From the NCBI GenBank assembly GCA_946998225.1, contig CAMPYH010000001.1:248001-312000 (forward strand): a stretch of 64,000 bases of DNA. Direction: 5' to 3'. Every line of letters begins with the position of its first letter. The first letter of the stretch is position 1. The notes beneath the pieces are model-generated. The model did no database searches. It worked only from the letters and a program-made list of their open reading frames with translations, and had not been told where the DNA came from. The translations under genes were made by a program, and so were the position numbers. This document shows, one piece after another, positions 27,421 through 36,389 of this stretch. The DNA comes from an uncultured Clostridiaceae bacterium. Its GTDB lineage: Bacteria > Bacillota > Clostridia > TANB77 > CAG-508.

Positions 27421-27696
27421 ATGGCATATAAATTAACACATGAAGAATGTGGATGTACAAAAGAACAATTTATTAAATCACTTGTATACTTACCATCTGA
27501 AAGTATAAGAGAAATTTTTGAAGATGGATATGTTGAAGCAACATGTGAGACATGCGGAACAGAGTATAGAGTAGATATAAAAGAAATAGAAGAAGTGCTA
27601 GATAAAAAACTAGGAGAAGGGTTTAACGACTCTGGAATTTCACTTTGTTCTACTTGCAATTTAAGCGATGAATGTAGTGATCCTAATAAAAAATAA
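27421..27696 (+). CDS. stand-alone Hsp33-type redox-switch zinc domain protein
   Basis: A 91-residue protein that matches only the C-terminal zinc domain of the redox chaperone Hsp33. The CxC motif ECGCTKEQFIKSLVYLP and the CxxC motif VEATCETCGTEYRVDIKEIEEVL have the same spacing and flanking pattern as in HslO. Three extra cysteines follow near the C-terminus (SLCSTCNLSDECSD). The roughly 230-residue Hsp33 substrate-binding domain is absent: the DNA directly upstream is ftsQ in the same frame class with its own stop, so this is not a frameshifted hslO. A longer frame from 27349 overlaps ftsQ and is not supported. Translation is probably coupled to ftsQ. Confidence 0.75.
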   Translation: MAYKLTHEECGCTKEQFIKSLVYLPSESIREIFEDGYVEATCETCGTEYRVDIKEIEEVLDKKLGEGFNDSGISLCSTCNLSDECSDPNKK

Positions 27697-27734
27697 AATT
27701 ACAATAGTTGTAAGATATATATTAAAAATTTGTG

Positions 27735-27763
27735 TTGACATTGATCCAAAAATGTAATAAATT
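27735..27763 (+). promoter_or_regulatory. possible promoter for ftsA-ftsZ
   Basis: A perfect TTGACA -35 (27735-27740) and, 17 nt on, a weak -10 TAAATT (27758-27763). It would give ftsAZ a second promoter downstream of ftsQ. Confidence 0.45.
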
Positions 27764-27808
27764 CTATATAGAAATTGAAATTTTAAGGCAAAAAATGGAG
27801 GAAAAACT

Positions 27809-29041
27809 TTGGCGGTAGGAGATATATTAGTTGGACTTGATATAGGTTTTTCTGATCTAAATTTAGTTGTAGCAAGAGTAAATGATTTTAATCAATTAGA
27901 TATACTTTTTAGTGATTCAATAAAATCTAAAAATTTTATAAAAGGAATGATATTAGACAAAGATATAGTTAAAAAAGAAATACGTAATTTATTTAATAAA
28001 GTTTATGAAGAACATAAATTAAAAATTAAATCGAGTTATGTAACAATTCCAGGAATGTATGTAGATGTTCAGCAAAAAGAAGTAGATATAAATATTTCAA
28101 ATTCTTTTAATGAAATAACTGAAGAAGATATATATAAAACTATTGAAAATATTAGGACTAAATATAAAAGAACTCTTTATACAGATATAGAGATAATACC
28201 ATTTAAATTTATATCAGAAGATGGGAAATTTTTATCAAATCCAGTTGGTGTAAAAAACAAAAAAGTTACTATGCTTACACAAATACTTTATGCAAAAAAT
28301 GACTATATAGACTCAGTATTTGATATCTTTGAAGAACTTGATTTGTATGTAGATGGTTTTGTACCAACAGGACTTGGCGAAAAAGAAATGTTTTTAACAA
28401 CGAAAAGAAGTAAAAACAATGTAATGCTAATTGATTTTAGAAAAGATATAATTGAAACAAGTATATTTTTAAATGATGCAATTGTTAAGTTAAATACTTT
28501 AGAAGTGGGAACAAATATTATACCAAAGATGATTGCATACAATACTGAAATAGATTTAAAAGAAGCTGAAAAATTATCTCTTAGTTATCCAAATGCTTTA
28601 AGATCATTTATAGATAATGACAATAATATTTTATTAAAAACATCAAAGTCTAAAGATTATAATAAAAGAACTATAAAAACATCGCATTTAGTTGGAATTA
28701 CTGAAGAAACACTTAAGAAGATTTTTGAAAAGATAAATGAAAGTTTAATTGAAAGTGGATATAAAAGGTTTGTAGATAAGATAATATTAACTGGAGATAT
28801 AAATAATATTAATCAAGCAGATCTTCTTGCAACAGTAGTTTTTAATATAAGTGTAAAAAACGAATATATTAAAGATTATATGCCTGAAAATGAAAAGATA
28901 TTCAGAACATATGGAATGCTTAAATATGTATCAAAAGAAAAAGAATTTGCATATGAATATGCAAGTATGGTTGAACAAATTGAAGAAACAAAAGCACTAA
29001 AGAAAATATTTAAAAATATAAAAGATTTTTTTTATTCATAA
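27809..29041 (+). CDS. ftsA: cell division protein FtsA
   Basis: Actin-like protein that tethers FtsZ to the membrane. It has 410 residues. Visible are the N-terminal actin fold (LVGLDIGFSDLNLVVARV), the SHS2 region (YVTIPGMYVDVQQKEVDI), and a C-terminal amphipathic helix that would insert in the membrane (ALKKIFKNIKDFFYS). The phosphate-1 loop is divergent from the usual DIGSSK. The start is TTG: GGAGG at 27797-27801 is 7 nt before TTG 27809, and there is no nearby ATG. ftsZ begins 17 nt after the stop. Confidence 0.88.
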   Translation: MAVGDILVGLDIGFSDLNLVVARVNDFNQLDILFSDSIKSKNFIKGMILDKDIVKKEIRNLFNKVYEEHKLKIKSSYVTIPGMYVDVQQKEVDINISNSFNEITEEDIYKTIENIRTKYKRTLYTDIEIIPFKFISEDGKFLSNPVGVKNKKVTMLTQILYAKNDYIDSVFDIFEELDLYVDGFVPTGLGEKEMFLTTKRSKNNVMLIDFRKDIIETSIFLNDAIVKLNTLEVGTNIIPKMIAYNTEIDLKEAEKLSLSYPNALRSFIDNDNNILLKTSKSKDYNKRTIKTSHLVGITEETLKKIFEKINESLIESGYKRFVDKIILTGDINNINQADLLATVVFNISVKNEYIKDYMPENEKIFRTYGMLKYVSKEKEFAYEYASMVEQIEETKALKKIFKNIKDFFYS

Positions 29042-29058
29042 AATTTAAGGAGATATAA

Positions 29059-30180
29059 ATGTATTTAGAAAAAGATGAAAAGGAAGTTAAAATGAACCCA
29101 AGAAAAGATGGGTTAGCAAAAATTAAAGTTATTGGAGTAGGTGGAGCTGGAAATAACTCTGTAAATAGAATGATTGAAGCTGGAATTAAAGGTGGAGGAA
29201 TTGACTTTATAGCAGTAAATACAGATAGACAAGTTCTTGAAGTATCTAAAGCACCTAAAAAGATCCAAATAGGTGAACAATTAACAAGAGGACTTGGAGC
29301 TGGTGGAACTCCAACAGTTGGAGAACAAGCTGCAGAAGAAAGTAGAGAAGCATTAGAGGCTTGCCTTGATGATACAGACATGGTATTTATTACTGCTGGT
29401 ATGGGTGGAGGTACTGGTACTGGTGCAGCACCTGTTATTGCTGAAATTGCAAAGCAAAAGAATATTTTAACTTTTGCTATAGTTACAAAACCATTTACTT
29501 TTGAAGGTAAAAGAAAAGCTGAACAAGCAGAAATAGGACTTGAAAAATTAGGAAAAATAGTAGACGCACTTATAGTTGTTCCAAATGACAAATTACTTCA
29601 AGTTGTAGATAGAAAAACATCAATGAAAGATGCATTTTTAATAGCAGATGATGTGCTAAGACAAGGTGTACAAGGTGTTGTGTCAATTCTTACAAGTACA
29701 GGAAATATAAATCTTGACTTTGCAGACCTACATAAAATTGTTTATGGAAAAGGTATAGCACATATGGGAGTTGGAAGAGCAACTGGTGAAAACAGAGCAG
29801 AAGATGCAACAAAACTTGCAATGGCATCTCCACTTCTTGAAACAACAATTGATGGAGCGAAAACTGTTATGTATAATGTGGCTGCATCAGAAGCTTTTGG
29901 AATACAAGAACTTGCAACTATATCTAATTTAATTAAAGATACATTAGATCCATATGCAGAAATAATTTCTGGTACAATAATTGATGAGACTTTAGGAGAT
30001 GAATTAGTTGTAACAATAATTGCAACAGGATTTTCAGAAAAAGAAGAAGATGCAGAAGAAGATTTTTTAAGAAAACCTTGGGAAATGAATAATAAAAAAT
30101 CTGATAAATCAGATTCAGAACTTGAAATAGATATACCTAATTGGTTAACTATGGATAATGATTCTAAATATACAAATTAA
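29059..30180 (+). CDS. ftsZ: cell division protein FtsZ
   Basis: Tubulin-like GTPase forming the division ring. It has 373 residues. GTP-binding motifs are GVGGAGNNSVNRM and the tubulin signature GMGGGTGTGAAP; the T7 loop region reads NLDFADLHKIV. The C-terminal conserved peptide is DIPNWLTMDN, the FtsA-binding tail. AAGGAG is upstream of ATG 29059; a second ATG at 29092 is closer to the conserved start but lacks such a site. A strong bidirectional terminator follows. Confidence 0.97.
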   Translation: MYLEKDEKEVKMNPRKDGLAKIKVIGVGGAGNNSVNRMIEAGIKGGGIDFIAVNTDRQVLEVSKAPKKIQIGEQLTRGLGAGGTPTVGEQAAEESREALEACLDDTDMVFITAGMGGGTGTGAAPVIAEIAKQKNILTFAIVTKPFTFEGKRKAEQAEIGLEKLGKIVDALIVVPNDKLLQVVDRKTSMKDAFLIADDVLRQGVQGVVSILTSTGNINLDFADLHKIVYGKGIAHMGVGRATGENRAEDATKLAMASPLLETTIDGAKTVMYNVAASEAFGIQELATISNLIKDTLDPYAEIISGTIIDETLGDELVVTIIATGFSEKEEDAEEDFLRKPWEMNNKKSDKSDSELEIDIPNWLTMDNDSKYTN

Positions 30181-30211
30181 ACTCAATATGAATGAGAATA
30201 ATGTTTAAATT

Positions 30212-30248
30212 AAAAGAAGATAATTACATTAGTAAATTATCTTCTTTT
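30212..30248. terminator. bidirectional terminator between ftsZ and dinB
   Basis: AAAAGAAGATAATT (30212-30225) pairs perfectly with AATTATCTTCTTTT (30235-30248). It is followed by T on the plus strand for ftsZ and flanked by A on the other side, so it works for the convergent minus-strand gene too. The dinB stop codon lies inside the hairpin. Confidence 0.85.
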
Positions 30249-31606
30249 TTTATATTTAAGTTTCTTCCTCTTATAATTATATCTTTCCCGTATTTGTCTT
30301 TTAGATCATTTGCTACTTTATCTATAGATTCATTTTTTAATATATATGCTTTTTGTTTTGATTCAATAAGTTCAAAGATTGATCTTTCTTCTTTTCCTTT
30401 TTCAACTAGATTTGAAAGTTTTAATCCAAGTAATCTTATTTTTTTAATACTATAGTCTTTTTCTAATATATTAGGATTTAAGTTTTTAGATATTATCTTT
30501 TCCATATTATTAGTATTATCTAGAAAAGAAAAATATATATCTTCAGATATGTCTTTTACTATATCTATAATATTATTAGATAAATTTGTATATGAGTTTA
30601 AAGAAACAGATTTATTAAAATCTATAAAGTCATATGTTCTAAATTCAACAGTTATTGTTTTACAAAGCATATTTGCTTTTTGAAGTCTGTTTATAACTTT
30701 TAAAGTTATCTTCATTAAATGATTTAATATTTCATCTTTATCGTTTATATCTTCTTTAAGTGTTTGTGAATTAGATATAGATTTTACTTCTTCTTTTTCA
30801 TATTTTACAGGTGATGTATCTATACCATTTGCATAGTTCCATAGTTCTTCACCATTTTTACCAAGTAGATTAGATATTGTGTAATATGGTGTATTTGCAA
30901 GTTCGCCTATAGTATTAATATTAATTTTTCTAAGTTTATCTTGAGTTTTTTTACCAGCTAAGAATAGTTTAGATATATCCATTGGCCAAAGTTTAGTTTT
31001 AATTTCACTGTTATACATAGTAATAATTTTATTAGGTTTAATTAAATCTGATGCTGTTTTTGCAAGAACTTTTGTATTTCCAATTCCAACATTAACAGTA
31101 AAACCCAAGTTTTCTTTAATATCTTTTTGTATTTTTTTAGCAACATTTAGAGGACTTTCTCCAAACAAGAAATCTGTCATATCTAAAAAACATTCGTCAA
31201 TGCTGTACTGCTCTATATAATATGTATAGTGAGATAATGTATTTATTAAGTCTTTTGAACACTTTTCATATAGATCATAATCTGGCTCAAATATTTCAAG
31301 ATTAGGACATTTTTGAATTGCAATACTTAAACTTTCACCGGTCTTAATTCCAAAGTTTTTAGCACTAACACTTTTTGCAAGTATTATGCTTCTTCTTGAT
31401 GCAATATTATATGATATTGCAGAAACTTTATCTCTAATATCTTCTTTGTATCCAGATCTTAAAAGATCTACTGCAGTCCAAGACAAAAAGGCACTATTAA
31501 CATCGATGTGAAATATGATTCTGGAATTAGCGCTTTTGTTATTTAAATATTTGTTTTTAATGTTTTCAGCATATTTATTTATTCTATCTATACTTTTTTT
31601 ATTCAT
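30224..31606 (-). CDS. dinB: Y-family DNA polymerase (DinB/Pol IV type)
   Basis: Translesion polymerase. It has 460 residues: palm motif IIFHIDVNSAFLSW with the catalytic Asp, fingers SRRSIILAKSVSAKNFGIKTG, catalytic YSIDECFLDMT, helix-hairpin-helix region KINTIGELANTPYYTI, and a C-terminal little-finger domain. It is longer than typical DinB (about 350-410), and its N-terminal leader is basic, so it is closer to the UvrX/ImpB branch in appearance. An extended -10 TGATATACT (minus strand, 31622-31630) and GAGG lie just upstream. It is convergent with ftsZ. Confidence 0.88.
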   Translation of the reverse strand: MNKKSIDRINKYAENIKNKYLNNKSANSRIIFHIDVNSAFLSWTAVDLLRSGYKEDIRDKVSAISYNIASRRSIILAKSVSAKNFGIKTGESLSIAIQKCPNLEIFEPDYDLYEKCSKDLINTLSHYTYYIEQYSIDECFLDMTDFLFGESPLNVAKKIQKDIKENLGFTVNVGIGNTKVLAKTASDLIKPNKIITMYNSEIKTKLWPMDISKLFLAGKKTQDKLRKININTIGELANTPYYTISNLLGKNGEELWNYANGIDTSPVKYEKEEVKSISNSQTLKEDINDKDEILNHLMKITLKVINRLQKANMLCKTITVEFRTYDFIDFNKSVSLNSYTNLSNNIIDIVKDISEDIYFSFLDNTNNMEKIISKNLNPNILEKDYSIKKIRLLGLKLSNLVEKGKEERSIFELIESKQKAYILKNESIDKVANDLKDKYGKDIIIRGRNLNIKKEDNLLM

Positions 31607-31727
31607 CTTTTCCTCATAAAAAGTATATCATAAGAAAAGAGGAAAAGGATAAAAAATATGTAACTGAAAAAGATATATATTATATGTAATACATTTAATA
31701 TTTTTTAGATGATGAAACAATATATTA

Positions 31728-31736
31728 TGATATAAT
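31728..31736 (+). promoter_or_regulatory. extended -10 promoter for the P-type ATPase
   Basis: TGATATAAT, 32 nt before the ATG. No clear -35. No Mg-responsive (M-box) leader fits in the short space before the gene. Confidence 0.55.
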
Positions 31737-31768
31737 CCATGTAATTAGGAAAAGGGGATAGTTTTTTT

Positions 31769-34255
31769 ATGGATGAAGAAAAAATAGAATATACAGATAT
31801 TACTAAAGGACTTTCTACAAAAGAGGCAGAAAGTAGAATTAAAAAATATGGATTAAATGAAATAAAACATGAAAAAGAAGTTTCTAAGATTGAGTTTTTT
31901 TTAAAACAATTTAAAGATCCATTAATTTTAATGTTAATTATTGCGACAATAATATCTTTAGTAGTAGGAGATATTACAAATGCAGTAATTATATTAGTTA
32001 TTATATTTATATCTAGTGTACTTACAGCCTTACAAGAGTTTAAATCTGAAAATACTATGAAGAAATTACTTGAACTTGTAAAGATTAAAACAAATGTAAA
32101 AAGAAATTCTAAAGATTTTGAAATAGATGTTAAAAAAATAGTACCAGGAGATATTATAAATCTTACAACAGGAGATATAGTTCCTGGTGATGGAGTTGTA
32201 GTAGAATCTCAAACTCTTCTTGTGGATGAATCTAGTCTTACAGGGGAGAGCATTCCAGTAAATAAAAATGTTTCAGAAAAAGTATTTATGGGAACATATG
32301 TATATTCTGGAAAAGCGGTTATGCAAGTTTTAAAAACTGGTAAAGATACAAAATTTGGTGAAATAGGTAAAAGTATAAGCAAGGAAAATAAAACACAAAT
32401 AGAAAAAGATTTGGAAAGTTTTGGAAATATGCTTATGAAATTATCTTTCATTATTGTATTTGTAATTCTTATACTAAATCTATTTACAAACAAAACTGCA
32501 TTTGATTCAGTTATGTTTGCATTAGCTGTTGCAGTAGGTATGACGCCACAGCTTTTACCAGCAATAAATACAATAACGCTTTCATATGGTGCTAAAAAAT
32601 TATCTAATAAAAAAGTAATTGTTAAGAAATTAAATTCAATACAAAATCTTGGTGCAATGAATATACTTTGTACAGATAAAACAGGAACTATTACAGAGGG
32701 TAAGATAAAGATTGATGGAGTATTTGATTTAAATGGAAAAGAAACAGAAGATGGATTAAGACTTGCATATTTAAATTCAAAACTTCAATCTGGTTTTAAA
32801 AATCCAATAGATGAAGCAATTAATGAAAAAGTTGAAAAAGAAAATATAATGGAACATGAAACTTTTTCAAAGCTTGATGAAATGCCATATAACTTTGATT
32901 ACAAAATGTTATCTGTTGCAATAAATATAAAAGAAAAAATATTTGGATTTGAAAATATTTTAATAACAAAAGGATCTGTAAATGAGGTTCTTAAAAAATG
33001 TAATAAGATAAATGTTAATGGTGAGATAAAAGAAATAGAAGAACATAACAGTGAGATAAAAGAAAAGTTTAAAAGTTACAGTTTTGATGGGTATAGAGTA
33101 ATTGCACTTGCATATAGAGGACTTAATAATAACGAAGTAGAAGATAATAAAGTTAACTTTGATGAAAACTCTATGGTATTTTTAGGATATATAGTAATGC
33201 ATGATCCTTTAAAAGCAGATAGCAAAGAAACCATAAGTAAGATAATGGCGCGCGGAATAGATCTTAAGATAATTACTGGAGATAATAGATATATTGCAAA
33301 ACACATTGCAAGAAAACTAGAACTTGGGAATGACGAAGTTATAACTGGTGAAGAAATAGATAAATTAACAGATGAAGGTATTTTAGAAAAAGCAAAAGAT
33401 GTACATATCTTTGCAGAAATAGATCCAAGACAAAAAGAAAGAATTATTGAATCACTAAAAAAAGGAAATAACACTGTAGGATATCTAGGTGATGGAATTA
33501 ATGATGCACCAGCACTTAAAAGAGCAGATGTTAGTATATCTGTATCTGAGGCATCAGATATTGCAAAAGAAGTTGCAGATTTAGTTTTAATGGAACCAGA
33601 CTTAACAGTACTTTATGATGGAGTAATGGAAGGTAGAAAAATATTTGTAAATACAATGAAATATATTTATATAACTACTGGAGAAAACTTTGGAAATATG
33701 TTTAGTATGTCAGTTGCATCTGTTGCACTTCCATTTATACCATTACTTCCAAACCAATTAATGGTTACAAATCTTTTAACAGACGTACCACAAACACAAA
33801 TAGCGTCAGATACCATAGATGATGAATATGTAGTAAAACCACAAAAATTTGATATAAATTATATAAAGAGATTTATGAGAACATTTGGGCTTTCAAGTGC
33901 AGCCTTTGATATATTAATATTCTTTGTAATGTATAAAATATTAAAAGCACCAGTAGATGTATTTAGAACTGTGTGGTTTATAGAATCATGTGTAGCAGAA
34001 ATATTATCATTATTTGTACTTAAAACAAGAAAAGTATTCTATAAATCTAAAACAAGCAAGAACTTAAAACTAGTATCTTTATTATCTGTAATAATAACAT
34101 TAGCACTTCCATATACAGAGCTAGGAAAGCTATTATCTTTAAAAATACTTCCAATAAAAATACTTTCAATGGCAATAGGATTTGCAATTTGTGATGCTCT
34201 TGTAAAAGAGGTTATAAAAAAATATTTCTATAGTAAAAAAGAAAATATAGTTTAG
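31769..34255 (+). CDS. mgtA: P-type ATPase, MgtA-like magnesium importer
   Basis: An 828-residue P-type cation pump. The actuator TGES motif (SSLTGESIPV), the phosphorylation site LCTDKTGTITEG, the nucleotide domain, and the hinge GDGINDAPALKRADVSI are present. The M4-P-domain segment ALAVAVGMTPQLLPAINTITLSYGAKKLS followed by KKLNSIQNLGAMNILCTDKTGT is characteristic of MgtA/MgtB rather than of Ca pumps. About ten membrane segments. It is slightly shorter than the usual 890-910 residues at the N-terminus. It is monocistronic: its own promoter and a strong terminator. Confidence 0.87.
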   Translation: MDEEKIEYTDITKGLSTKEAESRIKKYGLNEIKHEKEVSKIEFFLKQFKDPLILMLIIATIISLVVGDITNAVIILVIIFISSVLTALQEFKSENTMKKLLELVKIKTNVKRNSKDFEIDVKKIVPGDIINLTTGDIVPGDGVVVESQTLLVDESSLTGESIPVNKNVSEKVFMGTYVYSGKAVMQVLKTGKDTKFGEIGKSISKENKTQIEKDLESFGNMLMKLSFIIVFVILILNLFTNKTAFDSVMFALAVAVGMTPQLLPAINTITLSYGAKKLSNKKVIVKKLNSIQNLGAMNILCTDKTGTITEGKIKIDGVFDLNGKETEDGLRLAYLNSKLQSGFKNPIDEAINEKVEKENIMEHETFSKLDEMPYNFDYKMLSVAINIKEKIFGFENILITKGSVNEVLKKCNKINVNGEIKEIEEHNSEIKEKFKSYSFDGYRVIALAYRGLNNNEVEDNKVNFDENSMVFLGYIVMHDPLKADSKETISKIMARGIDLKIITGDNRYIAKHIARKLELGNDEVITGEEIDKLTDEGILEKAKDVHIFAEIDPRQKERIIESLKKGNNTVGYLGDGINDAPALKRADVSISVSEASDIAKEVADLVLMEPDLTVLYDGVMEGRKIFVNTMKYIYITTGENFGNMFSMSVASVALPFIPLLPNQLMVTNLLTDVPQTQIASDTIDDEYVVKPQKFDINYIKRFMRTFGLSSAAFDILIFFVMYKILKAPVDVFRTVWFIESCVAEILSLFVLKTRKVFYKSKTSKNLKLVSLLSVIITLALPYTELGKLLSLKILPIKILSMAIGFAICDALVKEVIKKYFYSKKENIV

Positions 34256-34295
34256 ATACAATAAATGCCCAAATGGGCATTTATTGTATCTTTTT
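34255..34295 (+). terminator. strong terminator after mgtA
   Basis: A 16-bp perfect stem (34255-34270 with 34275-34290) with loop AAAT, followed by TTTTT. The last base of the mgtA stop codon is the first base of the stem. Confidence 0.92.
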
Positions 34296-34419
34296 AATTT
34301 TCTTTTCTTTTTGTTTTTATATTTCTTTTTATTTTATTTCTTTCTCTTTTTTATTTTCTATTTTTATTTCATACACATTTCATATTTGAATAATATACTA
34401 ATAAAAAAAGGAGGAAGAA

Positions 34420-35706
34420 ATGTTTGAAAATGCATTAAAGTATAATATTAGAAAAAAACAAAGAACAGTTATAATCTTTTTTATTCTTTTAATAATACTT
34501 ATATCATTAAATATATGTATATATTTAAATGTGTATTTGAATAAAATAGATAAGATGATATATGAAGTATCAAATTTATCTTTTTCAATTAAAAGTATAA
34601 ATAATGAAGAATTGTTTTTAAAAGATAATTTATTTAAAAATATAAATAATGTATCTAAAAATTATATATATGAATCTTTAGGAAGTCTTAAAAATGGCAA
34701 GGTATATAAAAGTGAAGGAAGCATAAATATTGAAAACCTAAATCCAGAATACCAAAATGTACTTAAACTTCATGGGGTAAATACGACTAAATATTTAAAT
34801 GAGTTTTTAGCAAATGTTTATGAAATAACTGAAGGTAGAAATATTTTAGAAGGTGATAGATTTAAAATACTGGTTCATGAAAAACTAAAAGAAGAAAATA
34901 AATACAAAGTTGGAGATAAAATTAAACTAAAACATATTAAAACATTTTCTTTAGGAGATAGTTTAAAGAACAAAAAGGTAGATAACGAAAAATCTGAAAG
35001 CAAAGAATTTGAATTTGAAATAATAGGATTTTTTAAAGGAATAGGTGAAGAAAAATATACAGGACTTTCATCAGATTTAAGTGAAAATAATGCATATGTA
35101 GACTATTTTTCTTTAAATGAATTTGGAGGAAATAAAGGAAATGAAAAATTAAATAAATTATCCTTTATATCTAAATCTAAAGAAAACTTAGATGATGCAC
35201 ATAAAAAAATAAATGATTTAATTGATCATAAAAAAATAGAAATGGAAAACAATTCTGATGCTTTTAATGAAGCGGGAGAAAACATATCTAATATAAAAAG
35301 TATATTAAATTTAATGAATGGAATAATATTTATAGGCGGACTTATGGCACTATCTTTAATACTTAATTTATGGATTAGAGATAGAATATATGAAATAGGT
35401 ATAATGATATCTATAGGTAGAAGTAAGCTAGATATATTTATACAATTTATATTAGAACTTTTAATAGTTTCTATACCATGTTTTGTTATATCTTTCATAT
35501 TTAATTGTGTTTTAAATAAAAAGATTCTATTTAAATTATTAAATATAAATGGAGTTTCTATTTTAGAAAATTTAAATATATCTAATTTAAAACTATCTAT
35601 ATATGCCTACTTATGTCTGCTGGGTATAATAATAATTTCAGTTGGAATTTCTTTAAGTAGCATAATTTTAACAAAACCAAAAGATATATTAAAAAAATTA
35701 TCTTAA
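34420..35706 (+). CDS. FtsX-like ABC transporter permease (first of pair)
   Basis: A 428-residue MacB/FtsX-type permease. One N-terminal membrane helix (about residues 17-37), a large extracytoplasmic domain (about 40-285), then three membrane helices (about 293-313, 340-365 and 390-415). Starts MFENALKYNIRKKQ, almost the same as the second permease (MFENAFKYIVRK). AGGAGG precedes the ATG. With the ATPase and second permease it should form a heterodimeric exporter or mechanotransducer of the MacB/Bce class, probably acting on peptides or lipids at the membrane; the substrate is not inferable. Confidence 0.82.
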   Translation: MFENALKYNIRKKQRTVIIFFILLIILISLNICIYLNVYLNKIDKMIYEVSNLSFSIKSINNEELFLKDNLFKNINNVSKNYIYESLGSLKNGKVYKSEGSINIENLNPEYQNVLKLHGVNTTKYLNEFLANVYEITEGRNILEGDRFKILVHEKLKEENKYKVGDKIKLKHIKTFSLGDSLKNKKVDNEKSESKEFEFEIIGFFKGIGEEKYTGLSSDLSENNAYVDYFSLNEFGGNKGNEKLNKLSFISKSKENLDDAHKKINDLIDHKKIEMENNSDAFNEAGENISNIKSILNLMNGIIFIGGLMALSLILNLWIRDRIYEIGIMISIGRSKLDIFIQFILELLIVSIPCFVISFIFNCVLNKKILFKLLNINGVSILENLNISNLKLSIYAYLCLLGIIIISVGISLSSIILTKPKDILKKLS

Positions 35707-35743
35707 ATATATAAATGAATAATGAAATAAAAGGAGAATAAAA

Positions 35744-36388
35744 ATGAGTTTATTAAGTATAAAAAAATTAAGTTATAGTTATAGTGATTCAAATAAAAAA
35801 GTATTAAGTGATTTAAATTATGAATTTGAAAAAGGAAAATTTTACGCAGTAGTAGGAAAGTCTGGATCAGGAAAATCTACATTCTTATCTCTTCTTGCAG
35901 GAATAGATACTCCTACAAAAGGTAAGATAGAATTTGAGGGTGAAGATATATCTAAAAAAGGATATAGCAATCATAGAAGAAAAAATATCAGTCTAGTTTT
36001 TCAAAATTACAATCTAATTGAATATTTAACACCACTTGAGAATGTAAGACTTACAAATAAAAAGGCAGATAAAGATATGCTTTTTAAATTAGGACTTTCA
36101 GAAGAAGAAATATCTAGAAATGTTTTAAGACTTTCAGGTGGACAAATGCAAAGAGTTGCCATAGCAAGAGCTCTTGCAAGTGATAGTCCAATTATACTTG
36201 CAGATGAACCAACAGGTAATTTAGATGAAGATACATCAAGAGAAATAATTGAAGTATTAAAGAAGCTTGCAAAAGCAAAAGATAAATGTGTTATTGTTGT
36301 AACACACAGTAAAACTGTTTCAGATGAAGCAGATGTTGTTCTTGAAATAAAAGACAGAAGACTTAATGAAAAAGAAAAGAGGGATTAA
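35744..36388 (+). CDS. ABC transporter ATP-binding protein (MacB/LolD type)
   Basis: A 214-residue ATPase. Walker A is VGKSGSGKSTFL, the Q-loop is VFQNYNLIEYLTPLENV, the signature is LSGGQMQRVAIARAL, Walker B is IILADEPTGNLDEDT, and the H-loop is VVTHS. The ADEPTGNLD form is typical of MacB/LolD/FtsE partners of FtsX-like permeases. It lies between the two permease genes, so one ATPase homodimer likely serves both. Confidence 0.92.
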   Translation: MSLLSIKKLSYSYSDSNKKVLSDLNYEFEKGKFYAVVGKSGSGKSTFLSLLAGIDTPTKGKIEFEGEDISKKGYSNHRRKNISLVFQNYNLIEYLTPLENVRLTNKKADKDMLFKLGLSEEEISRNVLRLSGGQMQRVAIARALASDSPIILADEPTGNLDEDTSREIIEVLKKLAKAKDKCVIVVTHSKTVSDEADVVLEIKDRRLNEKEKRD

Positions 36389-36389
36389 T

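Noticed and set aside
31737..31768. Magnesium (M-box) riboswitch before mgtA
   Set aside because: Only 32 nt separate the -10 from the start codon, too short for any known Mg riboswitch.
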